Assembly: GCA_902581925.1 (NCBI GenBank)
Contig: CACHQB010000004.1
Location: 1 to 64,000 of the forward strand
Length of the DNA: 64,000 bases
Reading direction: 5' to 3'
Origin: an uncultured Pelagibacteraceae bacterium
Lineage (GTDB): Bacteria; Pseudomonadota; Alphaproteobacteria; Pelagibacterales; Pelagibacteraceae
A program made the translations under genes and the position numbers. Below are positions 43,137-51,308 of this stretch, in pieces. Position 1 is the first letter of the stretch; every line of letters begins with the position of its first letter. Under the pieces are notes generated by a model, which saw only the letters and a program-made list of their open reading frames with translations, was not told the DNA's origin and searched no databases.

Positions 43137-44375
43137 TTATCTTTCTGACCACTTAGGAATTGGATGTATCAACTTAGCTGATGCCCATTTTAATGGAGCA
43201 ACAACTTTGTTTTCACAACTTCCTGAAGCATCACACATTACTTGGAAAAGTACCATTGGTTTGTCAACGTTCTGACCACCAGGTGCAAATTTAATATTTC
43301 CATAGAATGTTTGCATATTCGTAGCTGCAAGAGCATCTCTTACTTTCTTTTGATCAAAAGAATTTGCTCTTTCAAATGCATCTTTGAATACCAATAAAGC
43401 AGCTGAAGACTCAGCAGATTGGTAAGGTGGATCATATCCAAACTCTTTCTCAAAGTCTGCAGCATAAGTCATACCATCTTTAAAGAAATCATCTTTATAA
43501 GTTAGTGACTTGTGCCATTGAGAAGCACAAAGAGCGTACTGTGAGTTTTTACCATGCTGTTTAGATAGCTTAGCAGCATCACAGTGAGTCATAGCCAACA
43601 TAGGAACATCAACTTTCATTTCAGCAATTTGTCTGATCGCAGTTAACGCACCTTTTGTGTGACCTGATACAACAAGTACATCTGGTTTCATTTGTTTTAC
43701 TTTAACCAAAGTAGCAGCCATATCGTTTAGTTCTTTAGGTAATTTATCGTCAATTATGATTTTAGAACCAGTTCTTTCTGCAGCATCTAAAATACCTAAT
43801 CTAACGTCCTGTGAGAATGCATCTTGTTCAAAAGCTTGTGCAATTCTTACTGGTTTTCCACCATTTAACTCAACCGCTGTTTCGATAGCGACATCAAGAT
43901 ATAAATTAGCTGGAGCTAATACAGCAAATAGATATTTGTAACCTTTTGTAAACAAAGATCTAGATGCACCATTTGCTTCAACCATTGGAACACCATATTT
44001 TTCAGTTACTGGTGCAATCGCTTTAGTCAAACCAGAACTGTAAGGGCCAAGCATAAACTCAACACCATCTTGTGAAATTAATCTTTCTGCAAGCTGTGCA
44101 GCTCTCTTAGGGTTTGACTCATCATCATAATAAATAATATCAAACTTATAAGTTTTTCCACCAACTTTAACACCACCCATGCTGTTAATTCTGTCAACGG
44201 CCATGTTATAACCATTTTGAGTATGAACACCATTAGATGAGTATTTACCAGTTAGAGAAATTGCAGCACCTAAAATAATTTTGTCACCAACAACTTTTGC
44301 TAATGATGCAACTGAAGTTGAAAATAAAATTACTAATGCAGAAACAAAACTTAAAATTATTTTATTTAATCTCAT
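43137..44375 (-). CDS. Branched-chain-amino-acid-type ABC substrate-binding protein (second set)
   Basis: This 412-residue LivK-like (Peripla_BP_6) binding protein has a signal peptide (MRLNKIILSFVSALVILFS, cleavage near ASLA-KV). Typical blocks are IILGAAISLTGKYSSNGVHTQNG, YYDDESNPKRAAQLAERLI and MLGPYSSGLTKAIAPVTEKYGVPMV. A cysteine pair near the C-terminus (MCDASGSCENK) may form a disulfide. The ribosome site AGAGGAAA precedes ATG 44375, and TATAAT on the minus strand (44399-44404) is a possible -10. It heads the operon containing LivHMGF and AzlCD. Ligand: amino acids or amides, not further resolved. Confidence 0.88.
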   Translation of the reverse strand: MRLNKIILSFVSALVILFSTSVASLAKVVGDKIILGAAISLTGKYSSNGVHTQNGYNMAVDRINSMGGVKVGGKTYKFDIIYYDDESNPKRAAQLAERLISQDGVEFMLGPYSSGLTKAIAPVTEKYGVPMVEANGASRSLFTKGYKYLFAVLAPANLYLDVAIETAVELNGGKPVRIAQAFEQDAFSQDVRLGILDAAERTGSKIIIDDKLPKELNDMAATLVKVKQMKPDVLVVSGHTKGALTAIRQIAEMKVDVPMLAMTHCDAAKLSKQHGKNSQYALCASQWHKSLTYKDDFFKDGMTYAADFEKEFGYDPPYQSAESSAALLVFKDAFERANSFDQKKVRDALAATNMQTFYGNIKFAPGGQNVDKPMVLFQVMCDASGSCENKVVAPLKWASAKLIHPIPKWSER

Positions 44376-44461
44376 TTTATTTCCTCTTTAATTAATTAAT
44401 TATAGTTTGATTTAATAAAGAAATTTAATTTTATGCAAGTGGCAATAAAGGCCAAATCTAA

Positions 44462-45076
44462 TTAATATTGTTGAGTTACGACAATTATTGCGGCAATAAT
44501 TACTAAAACACTCGCAGAAATTGTATTAATTGTTTTTGGATTAGCAGTTATCCATTTTATTAATTTTTGTGCGAGCATTGCGTAGCCAATTAAAGATAAA
44601 AAATCTAAAACGATGTAAGTTGTAATTAAAATTACAAATTGAACCAATAAATTTGAATTAAAGTCAATAAATTGTGGAAAAATAAAAGGAAAAAATAACC
44701 AAGCCTTTGGACTTGTACCAGCAACTAAAAAACCATCTTTAAAAAAAGATAAATTGCTTTTTTCTATTTCTCCTTCATTTGAAATATTTTTTGGTCGAGA
44801 TTTATAAATATCGTAAGCTAAATATAATAAATAAACTATTCCGATCCATTTAAACACATTAAGTATCATTGAGTTCTCTGAAAAAAAAGATCCAATCACA
44901 AAAATAACTAAAGTTGCCTGAATCAAATTTGCAGTTACATCACCCAAAGCAGACCATACGCATTTTCCGACCCCGTAATTCATTGAATAAGAGATAATTA
45001 CAATCCTAGGAGTTCCAGGAGTAATAAATAAAAAAATAATAATCTGTAGATAAAGTATAAAATCTAGGGGGAGCAT
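44462..45076 (-). CDS. LysE/RhtB-family amino acid exporter
   Basis: This 204-residue inner-membrane protein with about six spans fits the LysE family: LQIIIFLFITPGTPRIVIISYSMNYGVGKCVWSALGDVTANLIQ near the start and AGTSPKAWLFFPFIFPQF in the middle. Members export amino acids such as lysine, threonine or homoserine lactone. The ATG at 45076 follows directly on a T7 run that ends a strong hairpin (45083-45131), so there is no Shine-Dalgarno site in the usual place. The mRNA may be leaderless or the hairpin may control it. Confidence 0.86.
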   Translation of the reverse strand: MLPLDFILYLQIIIFLFITPGTPRIVIISYSMNYGVGKCVWSALGDVTANLIQATLVIFVIGSFFSENSMILNVFKWIGIVYLLYLAYDIYKSRPKNISNEGEIEKSNLSFFKDGFLVAGTSPKAWLFFPFIFPQFIDFNSNLLVQFVILITTYIVLDFLSLIGYAMLAQKLIKWITANPKTINTISASVLVIIAAIIVVTQQY

Positions 45077-45082
45077 AAAAAA

Positions 45083-45131
45083 AGATAGTCCTTAAAAACC
45101 GGGAGCTAAAGATGGCTAAGAAGGACTATCT
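45083..45131. promoter_or_regulatory. Perfect 11-bp stem-loop between lysE and the TIGR03643 gene
   Basis: AGATAGTCCTT (45083-45093) pairs perfectly with AAGGACTATCT (45121-45131) across a 27-base loop. On the minus strand the stem runs straight into seven Ts and then the LysE ATG, so it reads as a terminator or attenuator in the LysE leader. On the plus strand the loop holds a GGAG ribosome site and an ATG, and the right arm is codons 4-7 of a 13-codon ORF. The element is clearly less A+T-rich than the flanking spacer, which suggests selection. Confidence 0.6.
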
Positions 45132-45153
45132 AACACATAATATCAGAGGCTAA
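45112..45153 (+). CDS. Candidate 13-residue leader peptide or small protein
   Basis: The ORF reads MAKKDYLTHNIRG then TAA. GGAG at 45102-45105 gives an ideal 6-base spacing to the ATG at 45112, better than for most genes here. Start and ribosome site lie in the loop of the hairpin at 45083-45131, and translating codons 4-7 would melt it. A TIGR03643-family gene begins 40 bases downstream in the same direction. It could be a regulatory leader peptide or a free micro-protein. Chance is not excluded, since a 13-codon ORF is short. Confidence 0.4.
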   Translation: MAKKDYLTHNIRG

Positions 45154-45193
45154 AAAAAATGCATTAAATTTTTTTTTCAAATATAAAGGATTT

Positions 45194-45490
45194 ATGAAAA
45201 AAAAAGGTCACAGGCCAATTACTAAAGTCAAAAATCCAGAGCCCAAAATGGACAATCCAGATTGGATCATTTGGGCGGCTTGGGCAGACCGGATAACTTT
45301 TGAGGAGATCGAAAAAAGAACCGGGAAGCGAGAGTCCGATGTTATAAAAATAATGCGAAGATCACTTAAACCATCTTCATTCAGATTGTGGAGAAAAAGA
45401 GTAAATCAAAAAAGTATTAAACATCGAAAAAAGTTCGAATATTCTAGAAAAGAAATAACTAGTAAAATTAGAAAAGGTGACTATTTATAA
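45194..45490 (+). CDS. TIGR03643 family (DUF2805) protein
   Basis: This 98-residue basic protein matches the TIGR03643/DUF2805 family: WIIWAAWADRITFEEIEKRTGKRESDVIKIMRRSLKPSSFRLWRKRVNQKSIKH. The pattern of short helices and basic residues (FEEIEKRTGKRESDVIKIMR is helix-turn-helix-like) suggests nucleic-acid binding, but I know of no demonstrated function. AAAGGA precedes the ATG at 45194. It is followed after 3 bases by glutaredoxin in the same direction and preceded by the hairpin/short-ORF element. Confidence 0.82.
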   Translation: MKKKGHRPITKVKNPEPKMDNPDWIIWAAWADRITFEEIEKRTGKRESDVIKIMRRSLKPSSFRLWRKRVNQKSIKHRKKFEYSRKEITSKIRKGDYL

Positions 45491-45493
45491 TCC

Positions 45494-45751
45494 ATGAAAA
45501 AGATTACCATGTATACAGGTCCACTATGCAATTATTGTGAGGCGGCAAAAAGATTATTAGCTAGAAATAACGCTCCTTATAATGAAATTGATATTTCAAA
45601 AGTTGCAGGTGCTGCTGACGAAATGATTAAAAAAGCAAATGGAAAAAGAACAATTCCACAGATCTTTTTTGATGATCAGCATATTGGTGGTTACGATGAA
45701 GTTAGAGCACTAGAAAAAGAAAATAAACTTCAAGATCTTTTAAAAAATTAA
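45494..45751 (+). CDS. grxC: Glutaredoxin (GrxC type)
   Basis: This 85-residue thioredoxin-fold glutaredoxin has the redox motif CNYC (12-15) in place of the usual CPYC, the cis-proline segment KRTIPQIFFDDQHIGGYDE for glutathione binding, and the normal Grx3 length. It reduces protein and small-molecule disulfides with glutathione in the cytosol. It starts 3 bases after the TIGR03643 gene and ends facing msrB, another thiol-redox gene, with a 10-base gap. The Asn in place of Pro should shift the redox potential. Confidence 0.87.
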   Translation: MKKITMYTGPLCNYCEAAKRLLARNNAPYNEIDISKVAGAADEMIKKANGKRTIPQIFFDDQHIGGYDEVRALEKENKLQDLLKN

Positions 45752-45761
45752 TTTTAATAAT

Positions 45762-46136
45762 TTACTCTTTTGGTTTAAAAACTAAACAAACTCCATTATT
45801 ACAAAATCTTTTTCCCGTAGGTTCAGGTCCATCATCAAATATATGACCATGATGCCCTCCACATTTTTTACAATGATACTCAGTTCTTGCGTAACCTATG
45901 TGATGATCCGTTTTGGTTTCAAATACATCTGGTAAAGAATCATAAAATGAAGGCCAGCCTGATCCACTCTCATATTTTGTTTTTGAGTCAAATAATTTTT
46001 CTCCACAATTTGCACAATGAAAACTTCCTTCTCTCTTTTCATGATTAAGTTCGCTTGAACCTGCGCGCTCAGTTCCTTCCTCGAACAAGATTAATTTTTG
46101 CTCTGCAGTTAAATTTGGATTTATTTTTTTTATCAT
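45762..46136 (-). CDS. msrB: Peptide-methionine (R)-S-oxide reductase
   Basis: This 124-residue MsrB repairs R-methionine sulfoxide in proteins. The zinc site is two C-x-x-C pairs (Cys41/Cys44 and Cys89/Cys92). The catalytic cysteine is Cys112 in GKRFCNNGVCLVF. SGSGWPSFYD and the His-rich HCKKCGGHHGHIF are typical. The segment after the catalytic Cys (NNGVC) departs from the common NSAAL and adds Cys117, which might act as a resolving thiol. It overlaps the deacetylase-like gene by four bases. Confidence 0.9.
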   Translation of the reverse strand: MIKKINPNLTAEQKLILFEEGTERAGSSELNHEKREGSFHCANCGEKLFDSKTKYESGSGWPSFYDSLPDVFETKTDHHIGYARTEYHCKKCGGHHGHIFDDGPEPTGKRFCNNGVCLVFKPKE

Positions 46137-47032
46137 GATCCTATATATTTAGCACAGGATTTATGTAAGATTGAATGTAATTCAACTAATTTTTTAAAAT
46201 CTTTATTATAACCACCGCCTAAGACACCACAAAAGGGTATTTTTTTAGAAAAAAAGTTTTCAATAACAAGCTCGTCTCTAGATTTAATCCCTTCATCAGA
46301 TATTTTTAGTTTACCTAATCTATCGTTAAAATGAATATCTACTCCAGCTATATAGAAAACAAAATCAAAATTTTCTTGATTTAACTCATTTAAATAATGT
46401 TTAAGTGTCTTAATGTAAGCATCATCCTCTAAATTATCTTTTAGCTCCACATCTAAATCGCTATTAGATTTTTTGGCTGGATAGTTAGTTTTAGAGTGCA
46501 TACTGAACGTGAAAACACTTCTATTTTCTTTAAAAATTTCTGAATTTCCGTTTCCTTGATGAACATCTAAATCAACAATTAATATTTTGTTAGCCAAACC
46601 TCGATTTAGTAAATAATGAGCAGCAACAGCTACATCATTAAAAACGCAGTATCCAGCTCCGCCATCGTAGTTTGCGTGATGACTGCCTCCAGCAGTATTA
46701 CACGATATTCCGTAATTAATTGCAAGTTTAGAAGCTAAAACAGTACCACCAGTAGCTACTAATGATCTCTGAACAACACTATCAACAAGTGGAAATCCAA
46801 TTTTTTTTACTTCCTCTTTACTTAATTTTTTATTTTTGATCTTAGAGATATAATCTTTTGAATGTGCGTAACTCAATGTTTCAAGCGAACAAGCATATGG
46901 TTTATGAAACTTTTTAACAATTTTATTTTGGATCAAATAATTTGCCAATTCTCCAAACTTGTTTATAGGAAATTTATGATCATCTCCAATTTTGGCAAAA
47001 TAATCCTCATGATTAACCACTGGTAAATCCAT
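46133..47032 (-). CDS. Histone deacetylase/acetoin utilization-type deacetylase
   Basis: This 299-residue arginase/deacetylase-fold protein of the class II HDAC-like bacterial group has the catalytic tandem histidines in GGSHHANYDGGAGYCVFNDVAVAAHYL, metal ligands in IVDLDVHQGNGNSEIF, and a C-terminal GGGYNKD. Bacterial members deacetylate polyamines, acetyl-lysine or small amides. The start at 47032 is 2 bases after the stop of the 2-hydroxyacid dehydrogenase gene, and its end overlaps msrB by four bases. The substrate is unknown. Confidence 0.85.
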   Translation of the reverse strand: MDLPVVNHEDYFAKIGDDHKFPINKFGELANYLIQNKIVKKFHKPYACSLETLSYAHSKDYISKIKNKKLSKEEVKKIGFPLVDSVVQRSLVATGGTVLASKLAINYGISCNTAGGSHHANYDGGAGYCVFNDVAVAAHYLLNRGLANKILIVDLDVHQGNGNSEIFKENRSVFTFSMHSKTNYPAKKSNSDLDVELKDNLEDDAYIKTLKHYLNELNQENFDFVFYIAGVDIHFNDRLGKLKISDEGIKSRDELVIENFFSKKIPFCGVLGGGYNKDFKKLVELHSILHKSCAKYIGS

Positions 47033-47034
47033 CG

Positions 47035-47985
47035 TTACTCTAGAACACGTAATGGCTTTCCATCAACACAAGCCTCTAATCCTTCAATCATTTGATTATA
47101 AAAAATACTATAATTTTCTGCTGTCACATAACCTATGTGTGGTGTAAGAAGTGCATTAGGTAAAAATCTTAGTTTATTATTTTCAGATAAAGGTTCTTTA
47201 TCATAGACATCAATCCCAGCTCCTGCAATTACATTGGTTGACAATGCTATAATTAAATCATCCTCATTAACAATAGATCCTCTAGAAGTATTTATCAAAA
47301 AAGCTGTCTTTTTCATTTTATCAAATTCTTTTATAGTAATACAGTCTTTGTATCTTTCACCTCCTTGAACGTGAATTGAAAGTACATCAGAATTTGTGAT
47401 TAAGTCATCTTTGCTACAAGGGAGTACATCTAATTCTTTGCACTTGTCTAAGCTCAAGTTTTCACTCCAGGCCATTAATTGCATTCCAAATGCTTTTCCA
47501 ATTTTTGCAACTTCTGTACCTACTCTACCTAGACCAATCAAACCGAGGATTTTTCCTTTCAATTCCACTCCAATAGTAGTTTGCCAATACCCTTGATACA
47601 TATTATCAATCTCTTCTTTAAAATTTCTAGCTAAACCAAGAATCAATGCCCAAGTTAATTCGGGTGTCGGGTTTAAGTTTATATCTGTTCCACAAACTAT
47701 AATTTTTCTTTTCTTCGCAGCCTCTAAATCAATAGATTTGTTTCGTAATCCACTTGTGATTACAAATTTTAAATCATTTAGATTATCAATTAAATTTTTT
47801 GTTATTGGAGTTCTTTCTCTCATAATTAATAAGGCCTCAAAATCAGATAATTGTTCAATTGCATCAGCTTCATCTAGAAAGGGTTCGCTGAAGATTTTAA
47901 ACTCGTATTTCCCAGATAGTTTTTCTAAATCTACAAATTGTTGGGCAACGTTTTGGTAATCATCTAATATAGCAACTTTAAGCAT
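47035..47985 (-). CDS. D-2-hydroxyacid dehydrogenase family protein
   Basis: This 316-residue NAD-dependent D-isomer 2-hydroxyacid dehydrogenase has the Rossmann motif GLIGLGRVGTEVAKIGKAFGM, the catalytic arginine region INTSRGSIVNEDDL, the glutamate in DVYDKEPL and the histidine in LTPHIGYVT. It interconverts 2-keto and D-2-hydroxy acids (the phosphoglycerate or glyoxylate reductase group). It overlaps the EamA gene upstream by eight bases and runs into the deacetylase gene. SerA is a possible but unlikely alternative because the C-terminal ACT domain is missing. Confidence 0.86.
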   Translation of the reverse strand: MLKVAILDDYQNVAQQFVDLEKLSGKYEFKIFSEPFLDEADAIEQLSDFEALLIMRERTPITKNLIDNLNDLKFVITSGLRNKSIDLEAAKKRKIIVCGTDINLNPTPELTWALILGLARNFKEEIDNMYQGYWQTTIGVELKGKILGLIGLGRVGTEVAKIGKAFGMQLMAWSENLSLDKCKELDVLPCSKDDLITNSDVLSIHVQGGERYKDCITIKEFDKMKKTAFLINTSRGSIVNEDDLIIALSTNVIAGAGIDVYDKEPLSENNKLRFLPNALLTPHIGYVTAENYSIFYNQMIEGLEACVDGKPLRVLE

Positions 47986-48880
47986 TTTTAACTTTCTTAT
48001 TTGATAACAATATTCCTATAATAATAAAACAAGCGCCCAAAATATGGTAAAACATAAATTTTTCACTAAAAAAAATCATTGCCATTATTGCACTCAATAT
48101 TGGCATTAAGTGTAAAAAAACACCTGATCTATTAGCTCCAATCATAGATATTCCTTTTATCCATAAAAGAAAAGACGCCAAACCTGGAAATAAAACAACA
48201 TAAGATAAAATTAAAATAAATGGGAGTTCTAAATTAATTCTAAAACCAATTTGGTATTCAATAAAATAAACTGGTATCAAAAATATTAAACCGAAAGTAA
48301 TTACTACTTGAAGTAATGATATTTGAGTTAACTCATATTGTTTGCCTTTCAACAACGTTGAGTATAAAGCCCAAGAGAACATCGCTATTACCATGGTTAT
48401 GTCACCTTTATTAAAGTCTAAATTTTTTAATATTTCTAAGTTTGCTTTTGTGATAATCATAATCACACCAGCAAAAGAAAAAATTACTCCTATAATTTGA
48501 AAAATATTTGTCTTTTCAATTTTTAAAATTGATGAAAACAACATTATCATTACTGGTATAGTTGAAATCATTAACACTCCACTGATAACTTGTGTAAAAT
48601 TAAGAGAATAATAAACAATAGAGTTAAATACAGTTATGCTCGTAACTCCCAATATAATAAAAAGCTTATAATTCTTTAAAATATAGTTTCTTTTCTCTAA
48701 TATTTCAGGGATTGTAAAAGGAGCTAAAATTAACCAAGCAAAAAGCCATCTGTAAAAATTTAGTGAAAAAGGAGGAACTTCATAAAAACTTGCGAGTTTT
48801 CCTACTACAAAATTCCCTGCCCAGAAAGTTACTGTTAAAAATAGATATAAATAAGCTAAAAAATTATTATCTTTAGTCAC
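47978..48880 (-). CDS. EamA/DMT-superfamily transporter
   Basis: This 300-residue membrane protein has about ten spans in two EamA repeats: FWAGNFVVGKLASFYEVPPFSLNFYRWLFAWLILAPF at the start and SGVFLHLMPILSAIMAMIFFSEKFMFYHILGACFIIIGI near the end. It is not closely related to the tandem EamA pair at 20452-22356. It abuts the FAD oxidoreductase stop (48880/48881) and overlaps the hydroxyacid dehydrogenase by eight bases, so export or uptake of an amino or hydroxy acid is a mild inference. Confidence 0.85.
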   Translation of the reverse strand: MTKDNNFLAYLYLFLTVTFWAGNFVVGKLASFYEVPPFSLNFYRWLFAWLILAPFTIPEILEKRNYILKNYKLFIILGVTSITVFNSIVYYSLNFTQVISGVLMISTIPVMIMLFSSILKIEKTNIFQIIGVIFSFAGVIMIITKANLEILKNLDFNKGDITMVIAMFSWALYSTLLKGKQYELTQISLLQVVITFGLIFLIPVYFIEYQIGFRINLELPFILILSYVVLFPGLASFLLWIKGISMIGANRSGVFLHLMPILSAIMAMIFFSEKFMFYHILGACFIIIGILLSNKKVKNA

Positions 48881-50122
48881 TTAACTAAATCTAAGCGAAC
48901 TATAAGGTTTTAAATCTAAATTTGTATTTTCGTTCGCTATCATCCCTGAAACAATCTTTCCAGAAATTGGACCTAAAGTCCATCCTAAATGATGATGTCC
49001 AAAACAATAATAAATATTTCTGTAATTTTTTGATGGCCCCATAACAGGTAAAAAATCAGGTAAAGTTGGTCTAAATCCTAACCACTCATCCTCATGCTCA
49101 GGTAAATCACCAAGCATATATTTTGCGTTATTTATCAAATTTTTAACTCTTGATTTAGATAATGGATTATCTAATCCACCAAATTCTACAGTTCCAACAA
49201 CTCTTAAACCTTGTTCCATCGGTGTAATTCCAAATCCACGGTTGGAAAATATTACAGGTCTACTTAATAAATGATCACAATTTTTGAAATGGACATGATA
49301 TCCACGTTCTGTATCTAAAGGTATTTTTTCACCAAGATTATCTGTTAATTTTTTTGAAAAAGCACCACAAGCTATTACAGCTTTATCAAAAACATAACTT
49401 TGAGTTTCAGTTTTAAAAACTGGTTTTTCTTCATCAAAAATAATATCGTTAATATTTACTTTGTTAAATTTTCCACCCTTTTGCAAAAATAAATCAAATA
49501 ATTTTAAAAGAATTTTTTTTGGATTTCTTGCGTGTCTTGCGTAAGGATAATATACACCTGCATGGTAAAATGGTTTAATGTTCGGTTCAAGATCATGTAT
49601 TTCAGCTTTAGTAACTAGTTGTTGTTCAACACCTAATTCATCCCTAACTCTTATTTCCAGTTCTCTACTTTTTAAATCTTTGTTATTCCATATATAAAGA
49701 ATTCCCTTATTTTCAACTAAACCTTCAAGGTCTACCTCTTCAAACAATTCATCGTAGGCTGGTAAAGCTAAATCTAAAATTTGATGCATATTTTTAGCAG
49801 TGTGCATCATCTTTGTTTTAGTTGTATTCATTATAAATTTTATAAACCAAGGGATCATTTTAGGGACATAATTCCATTTTAAAGCTAATGGACCTGAAGA
49901 ACTTAACAACATAGCAGGAACATCTGCAAGAACATCTGTTCTATTTAAAGAAAGAGATGCATAGGGGGAAAAATGGCCAGCATTTCCATAAGAGGCAGCT
50001 TGGCTGCCTGGGTTATCTCTATCGAATATAGTTACATTAAAACCTTTTTTTTGAAGAAATAGGGCATTAGATACACCTTGAATACCTGCTCCAACTATTC
50101 CTATCTTAAGATTTTTATTCAT
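48881..50122 (-). CDS. FAD-dependent D-amino-acid dehydrogenase-like oxidoreductase (DadA type)
   Basis: This 413-residue DAO-family flavoprotein has the FAD motif GIVGAGIQGVSNALFLQKKG, an NAGHFSPYA block and a C-terminal YYCFGHHHLGWTLGPISGKIVSGMI like DadA. It would oxidatively deaminate D-amino acids or related amines to 2-keto acids, passing electrons to the respiratory chain. With the 2-hydroxyacid dehydrogenase downstream this could form an amino acid to keto acid to hydroxy acid route. ATG 50122 is preferred over a TTG five codons upstream. Confidence 0.84.
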   Translation of the reverse strand: MNKNLKIGIVGAGIQGVSNALFLQKKGFNVTIFDRDNPGSQAASYGNAGHFSPYASLSLNRTDVLADVPAMLLSSSGPLALKWNYVPKMIPWFIKFIMNTTKTKMMHTAKNMHQILDLALPAYDELFEEVDLEGLVENKGILYIWNNKDLKSRELEIRVRDELGVEQQLVTKAEIHDLEPNIKPFYHAGVYYPYARHARNPKKILLKLFDLFLQKGGKFNKVNINDIIFDEEKPVFKTETQSYVFDKAVIACGAFSKKLTDNLGEKIPLDTERGYHVHFKNCDHLLSRPVIFSNRGFGITPMEQGLRVVGTVEFGGLDNPLSKSRVKNLINNAKYMLGDLPEHEDEWLGFRPTLPDFLPVMGPSKNYRNIYYCFGHHHLGWTLGPISGKIVSGMIANENTNLDLKPYSSLRFS

Positions 50123-50183
50123 CAAGACGTTATACAAGTAAAAACTAAATTATCAGAGTGACAAATTATGCAAATTTAATTTT

Positions 50184-51308
50184 TTATGCAATGATTTGTT
50201 TATGATTAATTTTGGCACTTAATACAATTCCAAAACCAATCATTGTGGCCAACATTGATGAACCACCATATGACATTATTGGAAGAGGTGAACCAACTAT
50301 AGGTAGTAAGCCTAAAACCATAGATAAGTTTACAACTATATAAATAAAAATCGCAAAAGCATATCCAAAACAAAAAAGTCTAGCAAAATTACTTCTTGAA
50401 ATAGATCCTATTCTTAAAATTCTAAAAATTATTATTGAGTATAATATTAAAAGTCCTACTGATCCTATAAAACCAAATTCTTCTGAGAACAAGGTGAATA
50501 TAAAATCTGTATGTTTTTCTGGTAAAAAGTCTAAATAACTTTGTGTCCCTTTTAAAAAGCCTTTTCCATCAAGACCACCTGAGCCAATTGCTATTTTTGA
50601 TTGTATAATTTGGTATCCCGCACCTAAAGGGTCCCTATCTGGATCTAAAAAAGTAAGTATTCTTAGTTTTTGATAAGGTTTTAAGAATGAAATTATAAAT
50701 GGTAGTGAAATCAAGAAAGTAATAAATGAATAAATAAAATATTTAATTTTTACTCCTCCTAACCATAATATAATTAATCCACTTAACGCAATAAGTATTG
50801 AGGTGCCAAGATCAGGTTGAGAAACTACAAAAATAGTAGGAATTAATATAACTGCTAATACAATTGTAATACTAGTTAACGAATTTACATTCTCTATTTT
50901 TAATCTGTGATAATATTTAGCAAGACACATTATAATTGCTATTTTCATCAATTCAGATGGCTGAAGTACAAAAAAATATACATCCATCCACCTCTGTGAA
51001 CCTGACGATTTAATTCCAAAAAATGAAACATAAACTAATAAAAGTATTACTATAAGGTAGATTATATAAGAAAAATTATGCCAAAATTTTATGTTAAAGA
51101 AAGCTACAAAAATCATTAGTGGAAAAAAAACAGCAAGTTTTACAAAATGATTTTTAGTATGAAAAAGAATTTCACCTCCGTCAGTCGAATACATAACAAA
51201 AACACTTATTACAGAAAGAAGGATAACAGAAATTAACAATACATAATCTAAGTTTTTTATTTTTTGAAGTAATGTAATCTCATTATTCAATCTATCGTGT
51301 TGAAACAT
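50184..51308 (-). CDS. rodA: Peptidoglycan glycosyltransferase RodA
   Basis: This 374-residue SEDS-family membrane protein has about ten spans, with RodA/FtsW signatures YLDFLPEKHTDFIFTLFSEEFGFIGS, DPDRDPLGAGYQIIQSKIAIGSGGL and the C-terminal LPIVGSPLPIMSYGGSSMLATMIGFGI. It polymerises glycan strands for lateral wall growth with PBP2. It is the last gene of mreB-mreC-mreD-mrdA-rodA and abuts mrdA (51308/51309). Confidence 0.93.
   Translation of the reverse strand: MFQHDRLNNEITLLQKIKNLDYVLLISVILLSVISVFVMYSTDGGEILFHTKNHFVKLAVFFPLMIFVAFFNIKFWHNFSYIIYLIVILLLVYVSFFGIKSSGSQRWMDVYFFVLQPSELMKIAIIMCLAKYYHRLKIENVNSLTSITIVLAVILIPTIFVVSQPDLGTSILIALSGLIILWLGGVKIKYFIYSFITFLISLPFIISFLKPYQKLRILTFLDPDRDPLGAGYQIIQSKIAIGSGGLDGKGFLKGTQSYLDFLPEKHTDFIFTLFSEEFGFIGSVGLLILYSIIIFRILRIGSISRSNFARLFCFGYAFAIFIYIVVNLSMVLGLLPIVGSPLPIMSYGGSSMLATMIGFGIVLSAKINHKQIIA

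Noticed and set aside
45152..45177. A-run/TGCAT/T-run after the 13-codon ORF as a terminator
   Set aside because: The stem would be nearly all A:T pairs and the TIGR03643 gene begins just after it in the same direction, so it is more likely low-complexity spacer.
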